Positions 1 to 9,945 of a DNA stretch of 64,000 bases are shown here, piece by piece (within the stretch, counting starts at the first letter, position 1; the number at the start of each line of letters is the position of its first letter). Under the pieces are notes generated by a model. It made no database searches. It worked only from the letters and a program-made list of their open reading frames with translations, and had not been told where the DNA came from. Position numbers and translations under genes: made by a program. The stretch is from the NCBI RefSeq assembly GCF_027943255.1, contig NC_072897.1:22258044-22322043 (forward strand). The letters are read 5' to 3'. Origin of the DNA: Anastrepha obliqua. Taxonomy: Eukaryota; Arthropoda; Insecta; Diptera; Tephritidae.

Positions 1-271
1 TTTCTCTAACTACATCAAAAGTGTATTTAATTTTGCTTTTAATGACCCCTAATTCAAAAGAATTCGTTAGAAATTATCCAAGGAATTGCGTTTATAAGAT
101 TATAGTCACTTTACTAGTTTTACAAGTAATGTGATATTTTTTCTATTCTTACTTCCTCGTATTTTTTTTTTTTTGCATTTTATGCACTTTTCTATACTTT
201 TTCCACAAAATTATCAGTGTGTAGAGTTTAATAATATGTTTATCTGATACTATAGAATAATAATAAATATT
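1..271 (+). repeat. Left terminal inverted repeat
   Basis: The arm pairs with two separated right-hand segments. It contains an (A)T-rich stretch with a T-run at about 161-174. Similarity to the right arm is high, with a few substitutions and T-run length differences. Confidence 0.75.
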
Positions 272-402
272 TTCGTTACATAGAAACTATAAAATTTATT
301 AATTCCATAAACCATTTTAATCTATTAAATTACCTAACAATATTCAATAACACAAAATATTTTTGGCAATGATGAAATTAGTACATTTTAATCTTTCAAA
401 AT

Positions 403-855
403 TTAAAAATGCTTATTTAATCTTTTTCTCTTTAACTTTGAACCGTCTTCTTCGCGTTTGAGCGACCAACAATACTCTGAAAGCATATTAATAGTGCTTT
501 TCCCCTGAAAACGTTTTTCAACGGCTGTCATTTCCTGATGGAATCTTTCCCCTTGCTCGTCACTCATTTGTCCAAGATTTTCAGGAAAGAAATCTAAATG
601 TGAGTGCAAAAAATGAATTTTTATGGACATGTTGCATCCCATTGCACCATAAGCCCTTAAAAATTCCTTTACGATTGCTTTGTAATCATGACTTCTATTG
701 TTGACAAGAAAATTCTGATCCAAGGCAATAAACAATCCATTAACATCTGTACAATAAACAAGAGATTGGTTTTTATCTTCTTCAAAAAGTAGTTTGAAGA
801 ACATTCGATCTAAATCATTGCGACCGGAGGTGATCTTGAAGTCACTATCTACCAC
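403..855 (-). pseudogene. C-terminal part of a recurrent arthropod multicopy protein (TE-associated)
   Basis: The 150-codon frame contains a stretch with HFLHSHLDFFPENLG followed by DEQGERFHQE and a basic tail (KLKRKR). I recognise this end from an abundant 'uncharacterised protein' family spread through insect and crustacean assemblies. The function is unknown; the high copy number and the TIR context here suggest a transposon-encoded protein. It lies only 11 bp from the N-terminal fragment (867-1463), so the middle of the protein is missing from this strand. The start codon is internal to the real domain. Not a functional gene in this form. Confidence 0.6.
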
Positions 856-866
856 ATTCCACTGCT

Positions 867-1463
867 TTAATCGTGAAGCAAGACCTTCGCTTTGTCTTCG
901 AGAAATTTAAAATCACGTACAATATCTTTGTAATCTGCATTAGTTATTAGATGGCGTTTAGGTGAATGTGATGTAGAAGGAACACTTTCTGTATCACTGT
1001 CTTCACAATCTAGTATATTTACAGATTGGTGATCTTCATTACAATTTAACTGATCATTTACAAGCATTGTGTGCAAATTGTCAACGGCTACTGGCACAGG
1101 TTTTGTTACGGTCAGAACATCAGCATATTTTATATTACAACGTGTTTTGTAATGGTGACCAGTAACATTTGTTTGGCAAAAATAGCAATCTTCTTCTTTA
1201 TGATAAGTTTGATTTTCCCATTTCATTGGACTCAAAAGTTGTAGATGATTGTTATTCTTTTTTGATTTTGCTAGTTTTAATTTTGAAGAACAAGCCACAC
1301 AAATATACTCTGGTTCATACCATTTACTAGTTACGTATGCGCGGTTAAAAATTTCATTATACACTAGAACCATTGCTTTATTGTTTTCAAATTTTAAACG
1401 ATGCTTCTTATCTATAAACCAGCCGCAAATGTAGCAAAAGCTATTTCGATTTTCACAAATCAT
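867..1463 (-). pseudogene. N-terminal part of the same arthropod orphan family
   Basis: 198 codons beginning MICENRNSFCYICGW. It has a cysteine-rich module (CYICG near residue 10, CVACSS near 56, CYFC near 93, then an H and C near 103-109) that could bind zinc. A serine-rich linker and the segment VLTVTKPVPVAV follow. Family members that I recall have this cysteine-rich head, then a middle domain, then the tail seen at 403-855. The reading stops before the middle domain. The role is unknown; DNA binding by the cysteine-rich head is an inference. Confidence 0.55.
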
Positions 1464-1525
1464 TTCTGATTACACCTTTTTTGTATCTTTAGCACATAAA
1501 CGACATGACAGTTCCGTTTTATTGA

Positions 1526-1744
1526 TTGATGAAGGAGTCCTATGCTACAATGGAGAAAATACTTCAAATGATAAAATATAATGAGCATAAGTGGCGAATT
1601 GTTGCAGATTTAAAAGTTTTAACAATTTTGTTCGGCATGCAAGATGGATATACCAAAAATCTATACTATTTTTGTGAGTGGGATAGTCGAGCACCGAATA
1701 AGTATGAAAAAACAGAGATGCCCTCAATGCATTTCCCTCAATAA
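1526..1744 (+). pseudogene. Middle domain of the orphan family, in inverted orientation
   Basis: 72 codons with the core KWRIVADLKVLTILFGMQ followed by GYTKNLYYFCEWDSRA, which is the conserved middle block of the family. It is on the plus strand, whereas the head (867-1463) and tail (403-855) are on the minus strand. The gene has therefore been internally rearranged: its middle has been excised and reinserted backwards, or two copies recombined. No start or stop in a sensible position. Confidence 0.55.
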
Positions 1745-1760
1745 GATTGAGGGACAATTT

Positions 1761-1884
1761 ATTATTATTCTATAGTATTAGATAAACATATTATTAAACT
1801 CTACACACTGATAATTTTGTGGAAAAAGTATAGAAAAGTGCATAAAATGCAAAAAAAAATACGAGGAAGTAAGAATAGAAAAAT
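1761..1884 (-). repeat. Inner half of the right TIR
   Basis: Reverse complement of 133-271. The homology stops at about 1884, in an A-rich tract, and resumes at about 3040 with the outer half. This defines the insert between them. Confidence 0.7.
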
Positions 1885-2445
1885 AAAAAATAGTTTAAAA
1901 GAACTAAAAAACACGCTTTTATTGCCCATCGAACTAAAAAGTATAAAATAAATTTTAATGACAAAGAGGTCTAAAATGAAGTAATAGCATATCGAACGAT
2001 CAGTCATAGTCAACTACCTCAGAACAAAATGATAACAAAAATTAAGATACAAATAGAGTAATTCAAATTAGAGTTAAAAGCGTGGGATGCTTGATATAGT
2101 AAATATTACAATCATTCTATTGGCAACTACCTATGTGCAGAGGGTTATGAAAGTGAAGCAAAATGCATCGTTCGATGGGCAATAAAAGCGTGTTTTTTGA
2201 GTTTTTTTAAACTATTTTTTATTTTCTACTTTTTAGTTCGATTAGCAAAAAAGCGTGTTTTTTAGTTTTTTTTTTTAAACTATTTTTTATTATGAATGAA
2301 TATTATTGTTATCATTGCAGTCAGTGAATTAATGATTCGATATATTCGTGTTATATTTAATTCCTTTCTTATCGACTGTGAGTCTAAAGCTATGCAGTTA
2401 TCGGCCGTGATAAAGAAGTAATCGGGATGAAGAACTTATTTCTTG

Positions 2446-2469
2446 GAGGGAGCCTGAGAAACGGCTACC
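2446..2469 (+). other. Short match to 18S rRNA
   Basis: GAGGGAGCCTGAGAAACGGC plus the next four bases matches a universally conserved stretch of eukaryotic small-subunit rRNA. The match ends abruptly on both sides (24 nt), so it is at most a tiny captured fragment. Confidence 0.4.
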
Positions 2470-2490
2470 CCACTCCATTGGCCAGTTTTT

Positions 2491-2752
2491 TTCGATTTTC
2501 GTGGTGTGGTGAACTATGAATTCCTTCCACCTGGCCAAACTGTTAATAAGGAATATTATTTGAGCGTTATGCGTCGTTTACGTGAAGCAATTCGTCTAAA
2601 AAGACCAGAAAGCTGAATCGAAGAAGGTGCTTATGGCTATACCGGAAATGGACTATTTGGCATGTTTCGGGGATTGGAAAAATCGTTGGCATAAGTGTAT
2701 TTCATCAAGAGGGGATTATTTTGAAGGGGATGAAATTGATTTACAAGAATAA
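2491..2752 (+). pseudogene. Mariner transposase remnant (catalytic-core start plus C-terminus)
   Basis: Translation gives FDFRGVVNYEFLPPGQTVNK and a following YYLSVMRRLREAIRLKRPE, typical of the mariner region after the first catalytic Asp. A stop follows directly. A frame change then gives DYLACFGDWKNRWHKCI and SSRGDYFEGDEIDLQE with a stop at 2750-2752, which is the normal mariner C-terminus. The central part with the second and third catalytic Asp is deleted, so the copy is dead. An AATAAA-like site follows the stop. Confidence 0.8.
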
Positions 2753-2956
2753 ATAAAGATTTTTCATTTTACAACCAAATTCACCTTACATTTTACCCAC
2801 AGGTAAAAAAAGAAAATATTAATCCTGGCAATCCTAATAAGGATAATGGAAAACTTTTATCAAATGATTGCATTGTCATCGGTCCTTGATAGGTGTGCAA
2901 AATTCCAACTCGATCAGATTTTTAGAAGCCAGTGAAAATTAAGCTCAAAGATTCCG

Positions 2957-2987
<31 letters not shown>

Positions 2988-3013
2988 CATACATACATAC
3001 ATACATACATACA
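2957..3013 (+). repeat. (TACA)n microsatellite
   Basis: About 14 uninterrupted tetranucleotide units, typical of fly genomes. Confidence 0.95.
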
Positions 3014-3039
3014 ACCCGACCTAATAAAAGTGTGATAAA

Positions 3040-3177
3040 AATATTAGATTACTTGTAAAACGAGTAAAGTGACTATAATCTTATAAACGCAATTCCTTGG
3101 ATAATTTCTAACGAATTCTTTTGAATTAGGGGTCATTAAAAGCAAAATTAAATACACTTTTGATGTAGTAAGAGAAA
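3040..3177 (-). repeat. Outer half of the right TIR
   Basis: Reverse complement of bases 1-132 with few differences. It is the distal end of the element beginning at base 1. Confidence 0.8.
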
Positions 3178-4052
3178 ATAGATGTTTTATATAAAATTAA
3201 AGCTACCAACTAGTCTCAAAGTTGAAAAATAAGTAAAAAAATCAAATTTTTTGAAAGTTTTTGGTCTCTATCTCCATGAATTCAAAAGATAATAAAAAAA
3301 TTCTTTCACGGTTGGAAAGGTTAAACTTTTAGCTGGAAAATGAAAAAAAATTTAATTTCGTCAAAAAATGACAAAGATACGATGTATTTTGTACATGCAT
3401 ATGCCTAAAAACGGTTTTTTGGCTCTAAAACGAGATTTTGAGGGTGTATTAAAAATTTAATACATACCATTCTTTTCAGTTTTTCATAAGCTACAACCCT
3501 CACCATGTCCGATCCAAAGTTTTTTTGCAACTTTTTTTTTTGTACCACAGTGTTATTTAAGTGCCGTTTATTTAGTCCAAAATAGAGTTTTTTCCTTCAA
3601 ATGCTTGCTAATTCCACAAAAATAAAAATTTTTTAAATCCCCTACGTGTTTCTCTAGATATTCTTATCTAGATTAAGAAAAAAAATGTTTCTTTGTTCCA
3701 GATTAAAATTTGCACCCTCTGTGCTGCGTGCCGCGGAGCTCCTTCAAGAGAAACCACATTACAAAAATGTCTCCAATGCCGCCATTTTCTAAAATTTTTC
3801 GATCAAACTTTGTAGTTTTGTATTTAAGTATATGTATAAGTAATAACTTCCCAAATCAGAGTGATTGTTTCCCCTTTCCTTCTATACAAAAAAATTCTTT
3901 AAAAATCGTGTTTATTTTACGCGTGTACAGTGGTGTTACCCCTTAAAGCCATTCCTTTTTGTTCTGTCATAGATGATAAATACTAAATTAAGATATATGT
4001 ATATAAGTATATCCACGTATGGGATTATCCAATTGACAAAAATTGTCCGAAA
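3178..4052. other. A/T-rich stretch with no recognised feature
   Basis: Long A and T runs and no frame that resembles a known protein. The 78-codon frame at 3710-3946 has no recognisable domain and I do not call it a gene. Confidence 0.5.
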
Positions 4053-4686
4053 TCTATACTAATATTATAAAGAGGAAAACTTTGTTTGTTTGTTTGTAAC
4101 GAATAGGCTCAAAAACTACTGGACCGATTTTAAAAATTCTTTCACCATTCGAAAACTACATTATCCAAGAGTAACATGGATTACATTTTATTTTGAAAAA
4201 AAATAGGGTTCCGTAAGATATTTGGATTTTTCGGACACAAACTGAAAAAAATCTTATATATAAAATAAAGTCAACTTTTTGTGTGTGTTCGCTAACCGGG
4301 CGTGTCTGCACCGAATTAAGCCAAACTTACACACATTGCTAAGAAGGTATTGAAGATGGTTTCCGTATAGTTTGGATACCTATTGGTGGATAGGGCTCGA
4401 GATATAGGTCAAAACGTGGACCCGGGTAACCTTTGGATGTGTATGTACAATATGGGTATCAAATGAAAGCTGTTGATAAGTGCTTTAATACGGGGTAATT
4501 TTCACACCTATTGATGACTAGGGTCTCGAAATATATGCCAAAACGTGGACCCGCTGTGTCTTTGCACCGAATTAAACCAAACTTATGCACATTGTTAAGT
4601 AAGTATTGAAAATGGGTTTCGTAAAGTTTGGTTGTAATTCGGAGCAGTGGCAACGGGTACAGCGTTCTTTTGAGCCAGCCATAATG
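4053..4686 (+). mobile_element. Helitron 5' end fragment with minisatellite units
   Basis: Begins A|TCTATACTAATATTATAAAG, the classic arthropod Helitron 5' terminus with insertion after an A. The (GTTT)n tract and the 'ACTACTGGACCGATTTTAAA' block follow. From about 4280 it contains minisatellite units with the ATCTCGAG/AAACGTGGACCCG core found in the other Helitrons of this window. Homology to the Helitron at 28321-32037 (reverse strand) ends near 4686, so the 3' part is lost. Confidence 0.75.
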
Positions 4687-5091
4687 TCGCTTTTAATCAA
4701 CAATTTTATGTCGTTCTTTATAGTGAAAATTTTAACTTTTTGTTCAAACGTGCACCATTTCGCGAAAAAACAAAATATCGAAAAAATCCTACGTACGTCT
4801 CTTTCTGTTGTTATATAGAAACTAAAAAAATTTTATTTTTTGATCCAGGACAAAAATTAAGGAGTTTACGTCTTCGGCAATGGACCCACTAGAAAAAAGG
4901 CGCCTTAGGAGAACTGCTGGACAGCGGCCATTTTGAAATTAATTCAGACGAAAAATTTTGTATTTGTACCATGAAAGCTATATTATTAAACCTATTTCAC
5001 AGATTTTCGATTGATTCCTTTGTTGAGTCAAAATAAATTCATAAAACATGCCCATTTTTTGCGCTCTAGACCAGCTTCCCCCCTTAAGATA
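4687..5091. other. Unassigned flank between two Helitrons
   Basis: A/T-rich with no coding signal. Base 5091 is the T/A target base next to the 3' end of the minus-strand Helitron. Confidence 0.5.
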
Positions 5092-5112
5092 CTAGCGGAC
5101 CCTCAACCGCTT
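5092..5112 (-). other. Helitron 3' terminus with hairpin
   Basis: Minus-strand AGCGGTTGAGGGTCCGCTAG followed by T. The AGCGG and CCGCT arms pair and the element ends with CTAG, the expected replication stop signal for rolling-circle transposition. Confidence 0.8.
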
Positions 5113-5223
5113 CAATGAAAAGTGTTCTTTGTTTTTTTCTTGTTTCATCATTTAATTCATGCTCGGCCATTATTTTGTGACTTATTCTAATAACAATTAC
5201 TCTAATGATTGTAAACTAACAAC

Positions 5224-6330
5224 TTATTCTAAAGCCTTCTGATACACAAAATTTTTGGTTTTATTTTCATGCGGTGTATAAATATAAAGTAACGATGGTT
5301 TCCCTACTCGAGAACATCCTACATACAGTTGCCCATGTCCAAGGCATGGATAAGATAGATCAATTCCACATAATTGAAGTGTTTGACCTTGAGACTTATT
5401 GATTGTAATAGCAAAAGCAAGGCGAATGGGAAATTGAAGTCGCTTAAAATCAAAAGGCAAATCTGTTGAAATTATTGGAATGCGCGGAATCAAAACATCT
5501 TTACCATTAAATTTGCCTTTCAAAATTGTTGCTTCAATTACATTGTTCATTGTCCGTTTCACTGCTAATCATATCCCATTGCATAGTTTCGGCTGATTGA
5601 TATTTCGCAACATAATGATCACTGCGCCGACTTTCAATTGCAAACGATGTGGTGGCAAGCCAGGCAAATTAAGTGACTTCAAAAATTCAATTGGATAATT
5701 CACTACATCGTCGGGATTAGTGATTGAATCAATTGATTTATAGGTGACAACTTCACCTGGAATTTGAGTCAAAATACTGGCATTGATTTCATTGACATCG
5801 ACATTTTTGGCAGCTAATATACATAGCTCTCTCGCTTAGCCAATCTTGATTTCGATACTTTTGTGCAGTATTTGTACCACCAAATATGTTTGTGTTATTT
5901 CGAAAATCTTTCAGTGTTCTATTTAAGGCTTCCAGTGATTTTTTGTGAGCCATCGTACATACATCCCATACAATAATTTTACATGTTTGTAAAACCTTTC
6001 CCATTCCAGAATTTTTAGAAATGTTGCAAGTTGGTTCTTCATTTACTTGCATATTTAATGGTAACTTTAATGCAGAATGTACAGTGCGACCGCCGTCCAA
6101 TAAAGTTGCCGCTATTCCAGATGATGCCAAAGCCAATGCAATATTATTCTGTGATCGAATGGTGGCCAAGTCCCACCTGGTGCATCTAAGAAGAATATTC
6201 CTCCTATTTCATTTGCAACATTGTCTATAATTGTGTCGTATACCTGCCTTTGTTCTGTGTTTAATTTTAGTAAGTTTGTTGTTACAAATGTGTTCAGATC
6301 ATTTCGATTATATTCTTTTTCACGTCATAA
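5224..6330 (-). pseudogene. Helitron PIF1-like helicase domain, fragmented
   Basis: Three frames on the minus strand carry successive helicase pieces. About 6170-6330 holds LNTEQRQVYDTIIDN and GGIFFLDAPGGT, the start of Walker A. 5789-6169 holds a segment with IVWDVCTMAHKKSLEAL (Walker B region). 5224-5772 holds the C-terminal motifs (PGEVVTYKSID, LCNG, FAITINKSQGQTL, QLYVGCSRVGKPS). The Gly-Lys-Thr of Walker A is deleted with a frameshift, the Walker B 'DE' reads DV, and roughly 100 residues are missing before YRNQDWLSERA. The helicase cannot work. Confidence 0.85.
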
Positions 6331-8505
6331 TTCTGCATTGTATGCATCATGCATCGGACGATTTGGTGCGATCATACCTAACTCACTCAGAGTTTTATTT
6401 GCAATCATCAGGCAAAAGTCTTCGATTTTAATTAATGCCTCATTATATAATTCATCTGTATAATTCAAATTTGGATTTGCAGTAATGCGACGTACTTGAT
6501 GTAGGATATCTTCTGTCATGTATTCTTGGTAAGTACTCCACAATTCTTTTGGCTTTGCTGGGAAACATGTAGCAATAATGATGGCAAATAGTGTTCTTAT
6601 TTGGTGTGGAGAACTTGTTGCACATGCATCCATAAGAGTTGCATCCCACTGATTATCATTTTCAAGCAAATTCAATTCTTTGCATGCTTGCTGATAAGTA
6701 CAACAAAGATGACCATTAACTCGTTTCAAACTTCCGAGTGATCTTGGGCCGGGAATATCAACTAAGAGTAAACGTAAATAGAAACATTCCACTTTACTTG
6801 GATGCACAGTGTAAAGTCGTCCGATTGCATCACCCAAATGAACACTTGGATATCCATCTACAGGTATTCCTCGTTGCCTTCGTACCCAGGACCTTGATGA
6901 TGCATTCCAAGTATAATATTTAGGAACATTTGAATAAAGCAATGTTCTTGCAAATGAATCTGTTTCACATAAGCTGAAAAATGCAGTTAGTGTTGTTGCT
7001 GGTGGTCGTTCGGCCATTTGTTGAGCAGTATTTTCAGTGAAATAAACACTTTGTTCATTTTCTAAATGGTCTGACAAATGAATAACAGCTGGATGGCGAT
7101 CATGAATCGGAAATGATAATATTCTCCAAACTGCTTCGTTGCTACTAATGTATCTTCCCATTTGGTAATTAGTAATTTCATCATTTCGATTTACAACTCT
7201 AAATACTGGCATGTTAATTCCTTTATTGATATATTTGCAAATGTATTTGATGGATTTTACGGAGTTACAATATTCAACATTTATATGTGCGTCAAATGTT
7301 TTCGATAATAATTTGGAATACGGAACTATCCAACGATTATCGATCTCTACATCTCGATTATTTATTTTCACAGTGACTGTTTTTCCATTATTTTCTGGTG
7401 ATCTTCTACGGTACAATGGATATCCATCATTTCCAGTCATTGTTTCAGCAATTAATTGCCTTGGGTAGTTTTTTGAACATTTACCATCAGCCATACATGG
7501 AGAATTTTGATTTAACGTACCACATGGTCCATTAATCATGTTTTTGGTTACAGTAGTATGTAATTCTGGATCTTCCTTTATATCTGGAATTTCAGCACAC
7601 AACCAAATCAAAATATGCGCATTAGGCAAGCCTCTTTTTTTCCATTCCACAGAATACATGAAACATTGTACATCTCCGTAAACTTTATGTTTTACAATGA
7701 AATCCATTAGAGACTGTAGCTTTCGTCTAAACACTCTTGCAGTAATGTCATGCCTATCAGTAGTTGATTGCCCAGTATAAAAATGATTCTTAATATCATC
7801 CCATTTCGGATTGCATGTGAAAGTTATGAATAAGTCGGGTCGACCATAATTTCTGACATAACACATTGCATCTTGGGCGTATTCATGCATATGCCTTGGA
7901 CTGCCTGTATACGATGAAGGTAATATTACCATTTGACCAATGTTATTAACGTTGGTATCGTTGTTAATTGCATCTCGTAAATGTATGTATTCGTCACAGC
8001 GTAATTTTCTTTGGTTGAATCTAATGTAATTCAATCGTTCTGTTTCTATTTTCGCATACATGTCAACAATATACTGATGAAATAATTTACGACATTTTAA
8101 AATGTGATTCTCTTGATTTTCTCTTATCATGATTCTGTATGCATAATAATTCATTGCGCTTACAGTTTTATTTGTTTCTTGACCATTTGCTGGATTCATT
8201 TGTTTTATATCAATCGAATAACCATCTTCACCACAACAGAACATAAGAGGATATTGTAACGCATCATATTTTCGATGCGTTTCATTAACACGTTGCAGTG
8301 TATGATTTCTTCTTTGCAAAACAATATCTCTTGGTTGAAATTCATCTCCAGATATAACAATTGCAACCTCGTTGCTTGAAGTTGGTTGATTGTATCTTCC
8401 ACGATGTTCGCCGGCAGGCGTTTTATTTGCATCAATTTTAATTTTATGATTATCAGATGACAATCTTTCGATTGTTGTTTTAAAACTTTACACCAAAACA
8501 TTGTG
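6325..8505 (-). pseudogene. Helitron Rep (HUH endonuclease) and Helitron-like N domain
   Basis: A 712-codon open frame (ending at 6325) includes the Helitron-like N-terminal region (YDALQYPLMFCCGEDGYS, MNYYAYRIMIRENQENHIL) and the Rep core (CYVRNYGRPDLFITFTCNPK, then LPNAHILIWL, then YICKYINKGI). Rep nicks and rejoins DNA during rolling-circle transposition. Its HUH motif normally reads HAH-type here, but this copy has Asn for the first His (PNAHI). Copy 2 has PHAHI. The frame is cut at its 5' side by the hAT-like insertion at 8506. Long and open, yet probably inactive. Confidence 0.9.
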
Positions 8506-9514
8506 CAGAGAACGTTAAATATAGAGAATTCTCACGAGCTACGAATAGTGTGAATTGTCAAAAATGAAGTGAAACCGCGAACACTATTTCACCTCGCTTA
8601 ACTCGACAGCGGGGAAGTTCTTAACAGAGCTGATTACAGTGAATTATGTACAAGTACATTGGCTCTGCTCAGTTTTTGGTTTCTGTATGAAATCAAATTG
8701 ACGAATGCCGACGGCATTTTGCAAGGCATTTGCTTGTGCATTTTTATGTTCCCTTGGTAAACGAAAATTTATTCAATTTGTATTTTCAAACAAAGGTGAT
8801 GAAGAAAAAATGATTGAATATTTATTATATGCGCCAACATTTCAAATCAAAGTAACTTTAATATTTTGATTTAATTTAAAAAAATTCATTATAAAACGAC
8901 GTCTCACATTTTGGTATGTGCGTTTTAGTAAATTTAAAACTAAACAAATTTGATGAAAATTTTTACTAATTTTTTGAGTCGAAATTAATTCATAGCATAC
9001 AAGTGTTTTGGTATATCGACATATGTATTTACATTTGAATATGAATTTATTTGTTCCTTTGGCAAACCAAATTTTTTTTAATTTACATTTTATTACAGGG
9101 AATAATAATATATGCACATACATTTGTATGTATGCATTTTCTAGATAGTATAAAACTTTAAAATAAATAAAGGAAAACTTCAAAGAAACGTATTTGCATA
9201 TATGGGACAACTAAGTTTAATTGCATCTTTATTAAATATAGTGTTGCACGCATATGTGTGCACTGAAGCAACATGACCTACCTCACGAGCATCGCCTTAT
9301 CATATTTCATGCAATAATTAGGCAGTAAATATTCGAATGATCGAATTCCTGCAAATGCTAAAACAACTTCTTCTGCATATGCATCGACGTATGTGCATGT
9401 GCGTATATGCACACTTGATGCCCTAACTATATCTATCTTTATACGTTCAATTGATCAAATCAATAAATTCTGTATACAAAACGCTTCATTACCAGGCACA
9501 CAGGAAGATGGCAT

Positions 9515-9945
9515 TTTTTTTTTTTTTTTTTTTTTTGGAGGTGGCAAAAAGCATTGAAAGCCGAAAAGTGTGAGACTTGTCTTTCGACTCACCCACTAAA
9601 AACCCCACCCCAGCTCCGTTTCCCTCCCGCGGGACGACCGTTAGGTAATACTTCACGGGAGGGGGACCGGCCTATTGCCTCTTCATGAAAATCTGCGCTG
9701 GTGTTCAGCACATCGCAGTTTGGTATTTACTTATCGTTAAGTATTAATCCTGGGAGGGGAGCGGCCTATTGCCTCTACTTGAAAATCTGCGCTGCTGTTC
9801 AGCGTGACGCAATTTGGTGATTCCTAATACCGTTAAGTATTTCTAGGTACTACTTCACGGGAGGGGGTGTGGCCTATTGCCTCTACGTAACAATCTGCGC
9901 TGTTGTTCATTGCGACGCAGCTTGGTAATTACTATCCTTGCCATG
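9515..9945 (-). repeat. LINE 3' UTR with three tandem ~105 bp repeats
   Basis: Three units of the pattern CACGGGAGGGG...GGCCTATTGCCTCT...ATCTGCGCTG occur at about 9652-9750, 9751-9845 and 9846-9945, directly after the stop codon region and before the poly(A). Repeated 3' UTR units may take part in RNA recognition by the reverse transcriptase, but that is inference. Confidence 0.7.

Larger units (their letters stand above)
1885..3039. other. Insert splitting the right TIR: A/T-rich filler, mariner remnant and microsatellite
   Basis: The insert begins with a segment around 1911-1950 that recurs inverted at about 2168-2240, both ending in runs of A or T next to a TTGCCCATCGAAC-like core. It then holds a 24 bp rRNA-like match, a mariner remnant and a (TACA)n run. 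I see no coding sequence at 1990-2440. Confidence 0.55.
1..3177. mobile_element. TIR DNA transposon with ~270 bp inverted repeats, carrying a broken arthropod orphan gene
   Basis: Bases 1-132 reappear inverted at about 3046-3177, and 133-271 reappear inverted at about 1761-1884. The simplest reading is one TIR of about 270 bp whose right copy was split by a 1.15 kb insert (about 1885-3039). Three coding fragments of one protein family lie between the arms. The left edge coincides with the window start, so the true end and any target duplication cannot be checked. The superfamily is not identified; neither arm resembles mariner, hAT or P ends that I know. Confidence 0.7.

Noticed and set aside
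2446..2469. Functional rRNA gene
   Set aside because: Only 24 nt match; no further rRNA sequence on either side.
3710..3946. 78-codon plus-strand frame
   Set aside because: No domain, A/T-rich surroundings, no support for a gene.
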